DNA from: CAZMXI01 sp964570205
GTDB lineage: Bacteria; Planctomycetota; Phycisphaerae; Tepidisphaerales; Tepidisphaeraceae
Length of the DNA: 16,816 bases
NCBI GenBank assembly: GCA_964570205.1
Contig: CAZMXI010000111.1
Location: 1 to 16,816, forward strand
Direction of reading: 5' to 3'
The notes under the pieces: generated by a model
Databases searched by the model: none
What the model was told of the DNA's origin: nothing
Seen by the model: the letters and a program-made list of their open reading frames with translations, nothing else
Program-made: the position numbers and the translations under genes
Part shown: positions 6,979 to 14,943 of the stretch, in pieces
How the letters are laid out: each line of letters begins with the position of its first letter
Position numbering within the stretch: position 1 is the first letter of the stretch

Positions 6979-8073
6979 ATGAGTCATCGCCTTCATATAT
7001 CGCTTGCCGTCGGGCTGATTTGGGCCCTTCTGGCAAGCATCGCCCATGGGCAGGTGGATCTGCGCGATCTCACCCTGCTGAAGTCCGCCCCTTCCCTGGA
7101 CCGCGCCGGCGAGACCATGATCAACAGGTTCGTCAAGCAGCACATGGATGCCCTGGGAGACAAGGAGCCAGCGAAGGTTCGCGACGCCAGGGAGAGGCTC
7201 GTGCGAGAGGTCCGCAGCGGCATGAACCCTGCCGGCCGAGCTTATGAGGTTGCCTACACGTCTGCAATCAACACTGAGACTGTCGCCATCCTGGATGGCG
7301 GCGCCAATCTTCGCGCGAAGCTGAATGCCGCCATCGTGGTGGCGCGGGTGGCCGAGGCGTCGAGGGCGGTCCGGCTTGAGGCGGCGATTACCAAGCTGCT
7401 TCAGAACCAGGAGGAGGCGTTGCAGCTTTGGGGCATGAAGGCCGCCAAGGCCGTCATGCCCGAACTGATCAAGGCCAACGTCCACCAGAAGCTGTTTGAA
7501 TGCATGCGGAGCGTGATCGAAAAGCATCCGACCGGCGCCATGACCCAGGAGGCGTATGATGCTTTCACGCGCACTGGCGACAACCCCCAAACTCAGGTCG
7601 TCATCGACCCCCGACTGGTCGTGGAACCCCTGCTGGCCCTGGCGCAGGTGCGCTTGGGCGAGTGGGCGAAAGGCGTGCCGAATGAACCGGCCGTGGATCG
7701 GTCCCCTTTCATGTTCCTGACACAGAAGGGCATTTGGGACATGATCCTGAAACCCGTCCAGCGCACTCGCACCATGCAGGCGATCTGGGACGGCATTGTG
7801 CTCTGTGCCTACCATGCTGATTCGACGGTTGGACCTGCTCGCGGAGAGGTGGCCGAACTGTGCCGTGGCTTGACCGAAGTGCTTGGGGCTGCCGCCATGG
7901 TAATGAATGAACAATCGCTGGCGCAGAAGGCGCAGCAGTCGGCCCAGCGGCTGCGCAACGCCGCGAAGCTCCTTCCCATCATCCAGGAACTCGCGCCCGA
8001 GTTGAAAAAGACAAGAGGCTTTGAGTCGATCAAGGACGCCCCGCCGCCGGCAGCGCCCACGACTCGGCCATAG
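6979..8073 (+). CDS. Exported Ala-rich helical protein of unknown function
   Basis: A 364-residue protein I cannot assign to a named family. Residues 1-24 form a signal peptide (MSHRLH, hydrophobic ISLAVGLIWALLASI, cleavage near AHG-Q). The rest is rich in Ala, Leu, Glu and Lys and is predicted mostly helical. Stretches such as RAKLNAAIVVARVAEASRAV, AAITKLLQNQEEALQLWGMK and LFECMRSVIEK look like stacked helices, perhaps HEAT-like. The tail is Pro/Ala-rich (PPPAAPTTRP). I see no catalytic motif. The start is set by the signal peptide and a GGAG ~10 nt upstream of ATG 6979. It lies 72 nt before the first transporter gene on the same strand with no terminator visible between, so it may be cotranscribed. 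A role with the transporter is only a guess from position. Confidence 0.7.
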   Translation: MSHRLHISLAVGLIWALLASIAHGQVDLRDLTLLKSAPSLDRAGETMINRFVKQHMDALGDKEPAKVRDARERLVREVRSGMNPAGRAYEVAYTSAINTETVAILDGGANLRAKLNAAIVVARVAEASRAVRLEAAITKLLQNQEEALQLWGMKAAKAVMPELIKANVHQKLFECMRSVIEKHPTGAMTQEAYDAFTRTGDNPQTQVVIDPRLVVEPLLALAQVRLGEWAKGVPNEPAVDRSPFMFLTQKGIWDMILKPVQRTRTMQAIWDGIVLCAYHADSTVGPARGEVAELCRGLTEVLGAAAMVMNEQSLAQKAQQSAQRLRNAAKLLPIIQELAPELKKTRGFESIKDAPPPAAPTTRP

Positions 8074-8145
8074 CTGGTTGGTGGGGGGCGCGCCGAACGC
8101 CGAGGGAGCGCCGGTGAGAACAGCGCGCGTTTTGCCACAGGTGAT

Positions 8146-9870
8146 ATGGGCCGATTGTTCGCCATCCCCGTTGGTCTGCTTGTGCTGGTTGCCGCCTCCA
8201 TGTGGTGGTCGGCCGGTGCGGCGGACGAGCCGGCGGATTTTGTTTACACCAATAGGGGCGACGTGCGCACGCTTGATCCGAACCGCATGTCTTGGATGGA
8301 GGATATCCGCATCGGTTATGCGCTGTACGAAGGGCTCTATGCGCTTGACCCACAGACGCTCAAGGCGATTCCCGGCGCCGCCGGCAGACATGACCTGAGC
8401 GACGATAGGACTGTTTACACGTTCCACATTCGACCAGAGTCCAAGTGGAGCGACGGCTCGTCTGTCACCAGCTCAAATTTCATCTTCGCGTGGCGGCGGA
8501 TGCTGGAGCAGCCGGGCGATTACACGTACCTGCTGGACTACATTCGGGGCGCCAAGGCCTATCGGGAGCAGTTTGCCAGGCACATCGAATCTGTGATGGC
8601 GCGCGCAACCGACGACGCGGCGATATTGGTCGAGAAACCGGACTTCTCATCTGTTGGAATCGAAGGCCTGAATGAGAAGACCATCCGCCTGACGCTCAAT
8701 CACCCGGTGGCGTTCTTTCTCGACCTGGTCGCCTTTCCTGCGTATTTTCCCGTGAATCAGCACGCCATGAGCCGGTTTGCACGCATCCACCCCGATACCG
8801 GGCTGGTGACGTATGACTACACGTTCATGCAGCCGCCGAATCTGGTCAGCAACGGACCGTATCGCCTGGACAAATGGGAGTTCAAGAAGCGACTGCGGAT
8901 GGTTCGCAACGAGCACTACTGGGACAAGGAGAATGTGCGGAGTCGGGTGATCGAGCAGGTCATCGTGGACGACAACAAGCTGGGCGAATTCCTGCGGTAC
9001 GAGCAGGGGCAAGTGGATTGGCTGGCGGATGTGGACGCGGAGATTGCCTCCGCACTTCTGGAGAAGGGCAGGAACGATCCGGAGAACAGGCAACGCGATC
9101 TTCACGTCTTCCCCGCATTCGGAACGTACTTCTACTCGATCAACTGCCAGGAAACGCTGAAGGGCGGTATGGCCAATCCGTTTCATGATGTTCGAGTCCG
9201 CAAGGCGCTGGCGATGTCGCTGGATCGGCTGCCGATCGTCCAAACCGTCACCCGGGCAGGGGAGACGCCCGCGTTTCACTATGTCCCGCCGGCGTTGCTG
9301 CCGGACTATCCATCCCCGGAGGGCCTTCGCTATGATCCGGATGCAGCCCGGCGGTTGCTCGCCGAGGCCGGCTATCCAGGCGGGAAAGGCTTTCCCCAGA
9401 TGCGACTCACGTTTAACACGGGTTTTGGCCATGACCGCATCGCCCAGGTGGCGGCGTTTCAGTGGCGTCGTGAGTTGGGGGTCAGCCTGGAGCTGGAGCC
9501 GGTTGAGCCGGCCATCTTCAGCCAGCGCCTGCATTCCCAGGAGTATTCGATCGCGCGCGCGAGCTGGTACGGCGACTACGCCGACGTCTCCACCTTCACC
9601 GACAAATACCTGGCCGCCAGCGACAACAACGATTCCAAATGGGTCAATCCGGAATATGATCGTCTGTGCGGCCAGGCGGCCCGCGAGACCGATCCGGCCA
9701 GGCGGCTGGCGATGCTGCAGCGAGCGGAGGCCCTTCTGCTGGATGAAGTGCCCATTATCCCGGTCTACTACTATGTCAATCGGTATCTGTTCCGCGAAAG
9801 CGTGAAGGGCATCTCGCTTCACCCGCGAAACATGGTGCTGTTCAAGGCGGTGTACAAGGAACGACGCTGA
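8146..9870 (+). CDS. Opp/Dpp-type ABC transporter substrate-binding protein (first triplet)
   Basis: A 574-residue periplasmic solute-binding protein of the SBP_bac_5 (OppA/DppA) family, which binds oligopeptides or similar solutes and hands them to the permease pair. A signal peptide covers ~1-25 (hydrophobic GLLVLVAASMWW, cleavage near AGA-A). No lipobox Cys is present, so it should be freely periplasmic. Family signatures are LDPNRMSWMEDIRIGYALYEGL (43-64), WSDGSSVTSSNFIFAWRRM (101-119), SNGPYRLDKWE (235-245), NEHYWD (255-260), VRKALAMSLDR (351-361), YVPPALLPDY (379-388), then DAARRLLAEAGYPGG and the late WYGDYAD block. The layout is closer to OppA than to DppA. ATG 8146 follows AGGTG closely. 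The stop is 3 nt before the OppB-like gene. Confidence 0.92.
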   Translation: MGRLFAIPVGLLVLVAASMWWSAGAADEPADFVYTNRGDVRTLDPNRMSWMEDIRIGYALYEGLYALDPQTLKAIPGAAGRHDLSDDRTVYTFHIRPESKWSDGSSVTSSNFIFAWRRMLEQPGDYTYLLDYIRGAKAYREQFARHIESVMARATDDAAILVEKPDFSSVGIEGLNEKTIRLTLNHPVAFFLDLVAFPAYFPVNQHAMSRFARIHPDTGLVTYDYTFMQPPNLVSNGPYRLDKWEFKKRLRMVRNEHYWDKENVRSRVIEQVIVDDNKLGEFLRYEQGQVDWLADVDAEIASALLEKGRNDPENRQRDLHVFPAFGTYFYSINCQETLKGGMANPFHDVRVRKALAMSLDRLPIVQTVTRAGETPAFHYVPPALLPDYPSPEGLRYDPDAARRLLAEAGYPGGKGFPQMRLTFNTGFGHDRIAQVAAFQWRRELGVSLELEPVEPAIFSQRLHSQEYSIARASWYGDYADVSTFTDKYLAASDNNDSKWVNPEYDRLCGQAARETDPARRLAMLQRAEALLLDEVPIIPVYYYVNRYLFRESVKGISLHPRNMVLFKAVYKERR

Positions 9871-9873
9871 CCG

Positions 9874-10809
9874 ATGCTGAAGTTCATTGCGTACAGGCTG
9901 GCGCAGTTTCCGCTGATCCTCGCGATCATCTACCTGCTGACGTTCGTGCTGGTGTGGATCGCGCCCGGAAGCGCGTTCGACCAGCAGGACCGCAAGCCCG
10001 ATCCGGCGGCTCTCGAGACGCTCAAGCGGGAGTTCCACGCCGAGCATTGGTACACGTTTCTGACGCACTACCCCACGCGGATCATCACGCAGGGCGACTT
10101 CGGGCCGAGCATGCACTATCAGGGGTTCAGCGTGAACCACGTGCTCAAGACGGCCCTGCCCGTATCCATCACACTGGGCTTGTTTTCACTGATGATCGCC
10201 ACCTTCGTCGGCGTGGGCGTGGGCACGATGGCCGCCGTTCGCCGAGGGGGTGTCTTCGACTGGATCAGCCTGAGCGTGGCGCTCGTCGGGGTCAGCGTGC
10301 CGAGTTTCGTGGCGGCATCGCTCCTGTTGATCCTCTTCTCGGTGCATTGGCCGATCTTCCCGATCGGGACGTGGGGTTCCGTGCGCGATCTGATCCTGCC
10401 GGGCCTGGCGTTGTCCCTGATCCCCATGGCCTACATCGCCCGCCTGACGCGCGTCTCCATGATCGACGTGCTGAGCAACGACTACGTCCGCACCGCGCGG
10501 GCCAAGGGCCTGAGCCGTTCGACCGTAGTCTGGAAGCACTGCCTCAGAAACGCGTTCCTGCCCGTGCTGAGTTATCTCGGCCCGGCTGCCGCCGTAACCC
10601 TCACCGGGTCATTTGTCGTCGAGAAGGTCTTCGACATCCCTGGCCTCGGGCAACACTTCGTCAACAGCGTCCGTAATCGTGACCAGACCCTGATTCTGGG
10701 AACCGTCATGATTTACTCGATGTTCTTGTTGACCTTCAACCTCCTGGTGGACATCGGCTATGCGTCTGTCGATCCTCGCATCGACGTGACGGCCAAGGCG
10801 GAGAGCTGA
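9874..10809 (+). CDS. OppB-like ABC transporter permease (first triplet)
   Basis: A 311-residue inner-membrane permease of the BPD_transp_1 family, forming half of the channel with the next gene. It starts with the typical MLKFIAYRLAQFPLILAIIYLLTFVLVWIAPG (first membrane helix, then the conserved APG). A short periplasmic stretch follows, ending at ALPVSITLGLFSLMIA where the core begins. Further helices lie at ~130-155, ~172-190, ~235-250 and ~272-295. The cytoplasmic EAA loop that contacts the ATPase is clear at 204-230 (YVRTARAKGLSRSTVVWKH, then RNAFLPVL). The FDIPGLGQHFVNSVRNRDQ segment is typical of OppB. Its start is 3 nt after the binding-protein stop, so translation is likely coupled. 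The length is normal for OppB. Confidence 0.93.
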   Translation: MLKFIAYRLAQFPLILAIIYLLTFVLVWIAPGSAFDQQDRKPDPAALETLKREFHAEHWYTFLTHYPTRIITQGDFGPSMHYQGFSVNHVLKTALPVSITLGLFSLMIATFVGVGVGTMAAVRRGGVFDWISLSVALVGVSVPSFVAASLLLILFSVHWPIFPIGTWGSVRDLILPGLALSLIPMAYIARLTRVSMIDVLSNDYVRTARAKGLSRSTVVWKHCLRNAFLPVLSYLGPAAAVTLTGSFVVEKVFDIPGLGQHFVNSVRNRDQTLILGTVMIYSMFLLTFNLLVDIGYASVDPRIDVTAKAES

Positions 10810-10811
10810 TT

Positions 10812-11783
10812 GTGGCAACTGCAACCATAGAGCCTCTGGCCGACCTGACGCGCAACGCCCGCGAGGCGCCGGACAGCGGCTGGCGCAGGATCTGGCAGAG
10901 CGGGCGCGTCCGGGTGGGGGGATCGATCCTGGCCAGCATCGTGGCCCTCTGTCTGCTGACCCTGCCCATGACTCTCACCGAGAAGTGGACCCGCCTGTCC
11001 TACAACGACCAGCAGCCCGATGCGGCCCGGCAGGCGCCGCAGGCGCAACGGATTGCGCTCTGGATGGGCACGGATGAGCTGGGCCGGAGTATCCTCGGGC
11101 GCTGCCTCCTCGGCGGGACGATCAGCCTGGCCATCGGTGTCGCGGCGGCCGTTATTTCGGTTGTCCTGGGGCTTGGCGTGGGCCTGGTGGCCGGCTACCG
11201 CGGCGGTTGGGTTGATTCAGTCCTCATGCGCTCTGTCGATGTGCTGTATGGCCTGCCCTATATCCTTCTGGTTGTGTTGTTCAAGATCGCGCTCGAAGAC
11301 CCGCTGGAGGACGTCTTCGCCAGCGCCAGGGCAGCCAATCTCGTTGTTCTCTTTCTGGCGATCGGGCTCGTGAGCTGGCTGACGATGGCACGGGTGATCC
11401 GCGGGCAGGTGCTGTCGCTGCGGTCGCAGCCGTTCATCGAGGCTGCCCGTGCGGCCGGTTTGACCGAGCAGCGCATCTTCTTCCACCACCTGCTGCCGAA
11501 CCTGGTTGGCCCGGTGGTCGTGTATTCCTCGCTGATCGTTCCCCAGGCGATTCTGCAGGAGTCGTTCCTGAGCTTCCTGGGCGTGGGTATTCAGGCACCA
11601 ATGCCGACATGGGGCGCGCTGGCCAGCGAGGGACTGATGCCCGCGTTGAATACGGTTGACAGCCGTTGGTGGACGCTGTTGTTTCCGTGTATCTTCCTGG
11701 CACTGACGCTGCTATGCCTGAATTTCATCGGCGACGGGCTGCGGGACGTGTTCGACCCCAGGCGCGAGGCGGCTAAGATTTGA
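10812..11783 (+). CDS. OppC-like ABC transporter permease (first triplet)
   Basis: A 323-residue partner permease. A cytoplasmic N-terminus and one helix (GGSILASIVALCLLTLPMTL, 37-56) are followed by a periplasmic segment with MGTDELGRSILGRCLLGG (85-102), the usual OppC entry into the core. Core helices follow, then the EAA loop at 208-230 (FIEAARAAGLTEQRIFFHHL, PN), ESFLSFLGVGIQAPMPTWG (250-268) and the ending FIGDGLRDVFDPR. GTG 10812 is used as start: it lies 2 nt after the OppB-like stop with GAGAG ~7 nt upstream, and no ATG precedes the first helix. It resembles standard OppC in size and layout, unlike the second copy at 14936. Confidence 0.92.
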   Translation: MATATIEPLADLTRNAREAPDSGWRRIWQSGRVRVGGSILASIVALCLLTLPMTLTEKWTRLSYNDQQPDAARQAPQAQRIALWMGTDELGRSILGRCLLGGTISLAIGVAAAVISVVLGLGVGLVAGYRGGWVDSVLMRSVDVLYGLPYILLVVLFKIALEDPLEDVFASARAANLVVLFLAIGLVSWLTMARVIRGQVLSLRSQPFIEAARAAGLTEQRIFFHHLLPNLVGPVVVYSSLIVPQAILQESFLSFLGVGIQAPMPTWGALASEGLMPALNTVDSRWWTLLFPCIFLALTLLCLNFIGDGLRDVFDPRREAAKI

Positions 11784-11826
11784 CCGGACCGACGACGTTG
11801 GCCGGGCGTGCGGCAACGAGGACAGC

Positions 11827-13857
11827 ATGGAAAATCGCTTCACAGTCAAGGACTTCTTTCTGTTCATGCTTCTGGCTGCCGTGATTGTTGTCATGCTGCT
11901 GGCCATGAAGCAGTACGACCGGCAGTGGGAAGATATCAAAGACCTGACCAAAACCGTCGGCCGGCAGACCGACGAAATCTCGGAGCTTCGCAAGCTGGTC
12001 CAGCGGGGCGTGCGAGTGGCGTCCACCCAGCAGTCCGCCGCGGCTTCGTCGTCCGGTGCTCACGACGATGCATTTCCATACGTCAAGGAAGCTCAGAGGA
12101 ACCCGGACTATGCCAGCGGCGGCGTGCTTGTCGATCAGTTCCCGGTGCGTCTGGCCCGCTTGACGCCTCTGGGCCTCAGCGGAGACCTGTACAGCCGGAT
12201 CGTGCAGAATCGAATCCAGGAGAGCCTGGCCTACCTCGATCCCTACACGCTGGAGTACATCCCTCTGCTGGCGACCCGCTGGGAGGTTAAGGACAACAGT
12301 GAGCCGTGGAAAGCGGCCCTTGAGGCCCTGCGAAAGAAGGTGCAAGCCGACCCCGCTGCGGCCGCGCGTGAAGCGAACCTGCCAAAAGACCTGCAGGATG
12401 CCCTGGCCAGGCTCGAGAGAGGCCAGGATATCCCGCGGGATGTCCTGATCGGGCATCCATCCCTGCCGCCCGCCGTCGAGGTGGCGTTTACCCTGCGGCG
12501 TGGCGTCACATTTTCCGATGGCGCTCCGTTTACCGCGGACGACGTGGTATTCACCTACGACTGGATCATGAATCCCGCCGTTGCCGCGCCGAGGGAGCGG
12601 GCGTATTACTCCAAGATCCGCAGCGTCGAGAAGACCGGCAGCCACTCCGTGCTGTTCAGATTCAAGGAACCCTACTACGAGAGTTTCTCGCTGGCCGCCG
12701 ACCTGTCCGTGCTGCCGAAGCATTTTTACTCTCGGTACACGCCGGAAGATTTCAACCAGAAGGTCGGTCTGCTCCTGGGCACCGGGCCGTATCGAATGAA
12801 GGCGCCGGATGGCTGGCGGCCCGGAGACCTGATCGACCTTTATCGCAACGAACGGTACTGGGGCGAACCCGGGCCATACGACCGCATCATCTGGCACGAA
12901 ATCGAGCAGGACACGGCGGGCCTGACGCGATTCAAGAATGGCGAGATGGACCTGTTTGCTGCTACGCCCGAGCAGTACGAAATGCTGCTGAAGGACCCCA
13001 CGATGCGGGAACGGGCCAACAACTTCAAATACCAGGCCCCGCAATCCGGTTACTCCTACATCGCCTGGAACCAGCGCAAGGCAGGCCACCCGACGCCTTT
13101 TGCCGACACGCGAGTGCGTCAGGCCATGACCATGCTGACTGATCGCGAGCGGATCATCGAGGAAATCTGGCTGGGCCATGGAACGACAGCCAGCGGGCCC
13201 TTCTCGCCACTGCTGGGTCAGGCGGATCCCAGCATCAAGCCCTGGCCGTACGATCCAGCCAGGGCCATCGCGTTGCTGAAGTCAGCCGGCTACTTCGACC
13301 GGGATGGCGACGGTGTCATCGACGGCCCGGATGGCCGGCCTTTCCAGTTCACCCTGACTTACGGCTCCAAGAGCCCGATGATTGACCGGATGGCGCTGTT
13401 TCTCAAAGATGGGTACGCTGAGGCGGGCATTGCCATGCGGCTGGACCCCGTGGACTGGCCGATCATGCTGCGCAAACTCGATAACCGGGATTTCGACGCC
13501 ATCACGCTCGCGTGGGGCGGCAGCATCGAGAGCGACGCCTTCCAGATATTCCATTCCAGCCAGATGGCCGACAACGGAGACAACTACGTCTCCTATGCCA
13601 ACCCTGACCTGGACAGGGCGATCGAGCAGGCCCGCTCGACGATCGACAAGCAGAAGCGCATGCCCCTGTGGCACGAGGTTCACCGCATCCTGCATGACGA
13701 TCAGCCCTACACATTCATGGTCAGCCGCGTGTCGCTGGTATTCATCGACAAGAAGATCAGGAATGTGAAGACCTCCAAGCTTGGCTTGAACTACTCGCAG
13801 CTCTTCGTCATGCCGATCCCGTGGTACATTCCATCGGCCCAGCAGAGGAGCTTCTGA
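11827..13857 (+). CDS. Membrane-anchored Opp/Dpp-type substrate-binding protein (second triplet)
   Basis: A 676-residue SBP_bac_5 protein, longer than usual. Instead of a cleavable signal it has a membrane helix (FFLFMLLAAVIVVMLLAM, 10-27) and then a charged, coiled-coil-like stretch (YDRQWEDIKDLTKTVGRQTDEISELRKLV, split 30-58). The binding domain should therefore stand off the membrane on a stalk. An insert of ~50-60 residues (~157-215, Ala/Leu/Lys-rich) splits RWEVKDN from VEVAFTLRRGVTFSDGAPFTADDVVF (218-242). Other signatures are LGTGPYRMKAPDGW (317-330), NERYWGE (341-347), VRQAMTMLTDRERI (430-443), AGYFDRDGDGVIDG (487-500, an Asp-rich loop common in this family) and ISRVS-type late strands. 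The start has CGAGGA ~5 nt upstream. It follows the first triplet by 43 nt with no terminator. Confidence 0.9.
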   Translation: MENRFTVKDFFLFMLLAAVIVVMLLAMKQYDRQWEDIKDLTKTVGRQTDEISELRKLVQRGVRVASTQQSAAASSSGAHDDAFPYVKEAQRNPDYASGGVLVDQFPVRLARLTPLGLSGDLYSRIVQNRIQESLAYLDPYTLEYIPLLATRWEVKDNSEPWKAALEALRKKVQADPAAAAREANLPKDLQDALARLERGQDIPRDVLIGHPSLPPAVEVAFTLRRGVTFSDGAPFTADDVVFTYDWIMNPAVAAPRERAYYSKIRSVEKTGSHSVLFRFKEPYYESFSLAADLSVLPKHFYSRYTPEDFNQKVGLLLGTGPYRMKAPDGWRPGDLIDLYRNERYWGEPGPYDRIIWHEIEQDTAGLTRFKNGEMDLFAATPEQYEMLLKDPTMRERANNFKYQAPQSGYSYIAWNQRKAGHPTPFADTRVRQAMTMLTDRERIIEEIWLGHGTTASGPFSPLLGQADPSIKPWPYDPARAIALLKSAGYFDRDGDGVIDGPDGRPFQFTLTYGSKSPMIDRMALFLKDGYAEAGIAMRLDPVDWPIMLRKLDNRDFDAITLAWGGSIESDAFQIFHSSQMADNGDNYVSYANPDLDRAIEQARSTIDKQKRMPLWHEVHRILHDDQPYTFMVSRVSLVFIDKKIRNVKTSKLGLNYSQLFVMPIPWYIPSAQQRSF

Positions 13858-13863
13858 CCGGCC

Positions 13864-14943
13864 ATGCTCAACTACATCGTCCGCCGACTCCTGTTGATGG
13901 TCCCCACGCTGATCGGCATGACCATGCTGGTGTTCTTTGTGATGGCGCTGAGCCCGGGAGGCACGACCGACGACATGATGCGCGGCGAGGCGGGCATGCG
14001 CCCCGAGGAGCGCAAGTTACGCCGCGAGTACCTGGAAAAGCGGTATGGCCTCAATAGGCCCTTGCCCGAGCAGTACCTGCGGTGGCTCAACAATGTGTCT
14101 CCGATCGGTTACAAGGACGTCGGGCACGGCTTTCCAAGTCCACTGAGTTTCGGCCTGAAGATGCCCGACCTGGGCAAGAGCTTCGCTCTTGAGCGGTCCG
14201 TCGGCGAGATGATCCGCGAACGTCTGCCGATTACGCTGTTGCTCAACATCCTCTCCTTGCCCCTGTCCTACGCCATTGCGCTCTACTTCGGCATCAAGGC
14301 GGCTCGTCACCGCGGACAGGCCTTTGACATCGTCTCGGGCACCGTTTCTCTCGCGCTCTGGTCGGTGCCGGTGATCTGGGCCGGCATGATGCTCCAGGGG
14401 TACCTGACCAGCGTCGACTTCCTGAAGTGGTTCCCGACGACGGGGCTTCATGAACTTGACGCCATCGAGATGCCCTTCCTGCCAAGCTGGGAGTCGGGCG
14501 CCTTTCAACGTGGTTGGCTGCTCGACACGATCTGGCACCTTGTGCTGCCCGTCATCTGCCTCAGTTATGCCAGCGTTGCGTTCCTGGCCAAGCTGTCCCG
14601 CGGCGCTATTCTGGACACCATTTCCTCCGACTACGTGCGGACGGCGCGGGCCAAGGGTGTCGCGGAGCAGCGTGTACTCTATGTGCACGTCTTCCGAAAC
14701 AGCCTCCTGCCGCTGATCACCGTCCTGGCTCACCTGCTGCCCGCGCTTCTTGCCGGCTCGGTGGTTGTCGAGACGATCTTCGGCCTGCCCGGCATGGGCA
14801 AGCTGGCGGTGGATGCGGTCAACAATCGCGACCGTGAACTGGTGCTTTCCACCACGATGGTGGCGGGGTTGCTTGGTTTGATCAGTTATCTTCTGGCGGA
14901 TATCGGCTACGCGATTGCCGATCCGCGGGTGAGCTATGAGTAG
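13864..14943 (+). CDS. OppB-like ABC transporter permease (second triplet)
   Basis: A 359-residue permease. The start MLNYIVRRLLLMVPTLIGMTMLVFFVMALSPGG gives the first helix and SPGG motif. A long periplasmic segment (~35-118) includes RREYLEKRYGLNRPLPEQYLRWL (53-75), a stretch usual in DppB/YejB-like members, and LGKSFALERSVGEMIRERLPIT leading into the core. Core helices run at ~122-143, ~157-180, ~222-242, ~283-305 and ~328-350. The EAA loop is at 256-282 (DYVRTARAKGVAEQRVLYVH, then RNSLLP). IFGLPGMGKLAVDAVNNRD (305-323) is the conserved OppB-type ending. It starts 6 nt after the binding-protein stop and overlaps the next gene by 8 nt. It is nearer the YejB type than the shorter copy at 9874. 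Confidence 0.92.
   Translation: MLNYIVRRLLLMVPTLIGMTMLVFFVMALSPGGTTDDMMRGEAGMRPEERKLRREYLEKRYGLNRPLPEQYLRWLNNVSPIGYKDVGHGFPSPLSFGLKMPDLGKSFALERSVGEMIRERLPITLLLNILSLPLSYAIALYFGIKAARHRGQAFDIVSGTVSLALWSVPVIWAGMMLQGYLTSVDFLKWFPTTGLHELDAIEMPFLPSWESGAFQRGWLLDTIWHLVLPVICLSYASVAFLAKLSRGAILDTISSDYVRTARAKGVAEQRVLYVHVFRNSLLPLITVLAHLLPALLAGSVVVETIFGLPGMGKLAVDAVNNRDRELVLSTTMVAGLLGLISYLLADIGYAIADPRVSYE

Noticed and set aside
6838..8427. A 529-codon - strand frame opposite the exported helical protein
   Set aside because: It crosses a promoter, a signal peptide and a binding-protein start on the + strand and has no recognisable family.
8647..10140. A 497-codon - strand frame opposite the first binding protein and OppB-like gene
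   Set aside because: The + strand is unambiguous OppA/OppB coding sequence; the antisense product has no domain.
11773..13179. A 468-codon - strand frame opposite the second binding protein
   Set aside because: Shadow of an SBP_bac_5 gene with clear family motifs.
13285..13326. DRDGDGVIDG motif that looks like a dockerin or EF-hand calcium loop
   Set aside because: This Asp-rich loop after AGY is a common element of SBP_bac_5 proteins; there is no second loop, so it is not a dockerin.
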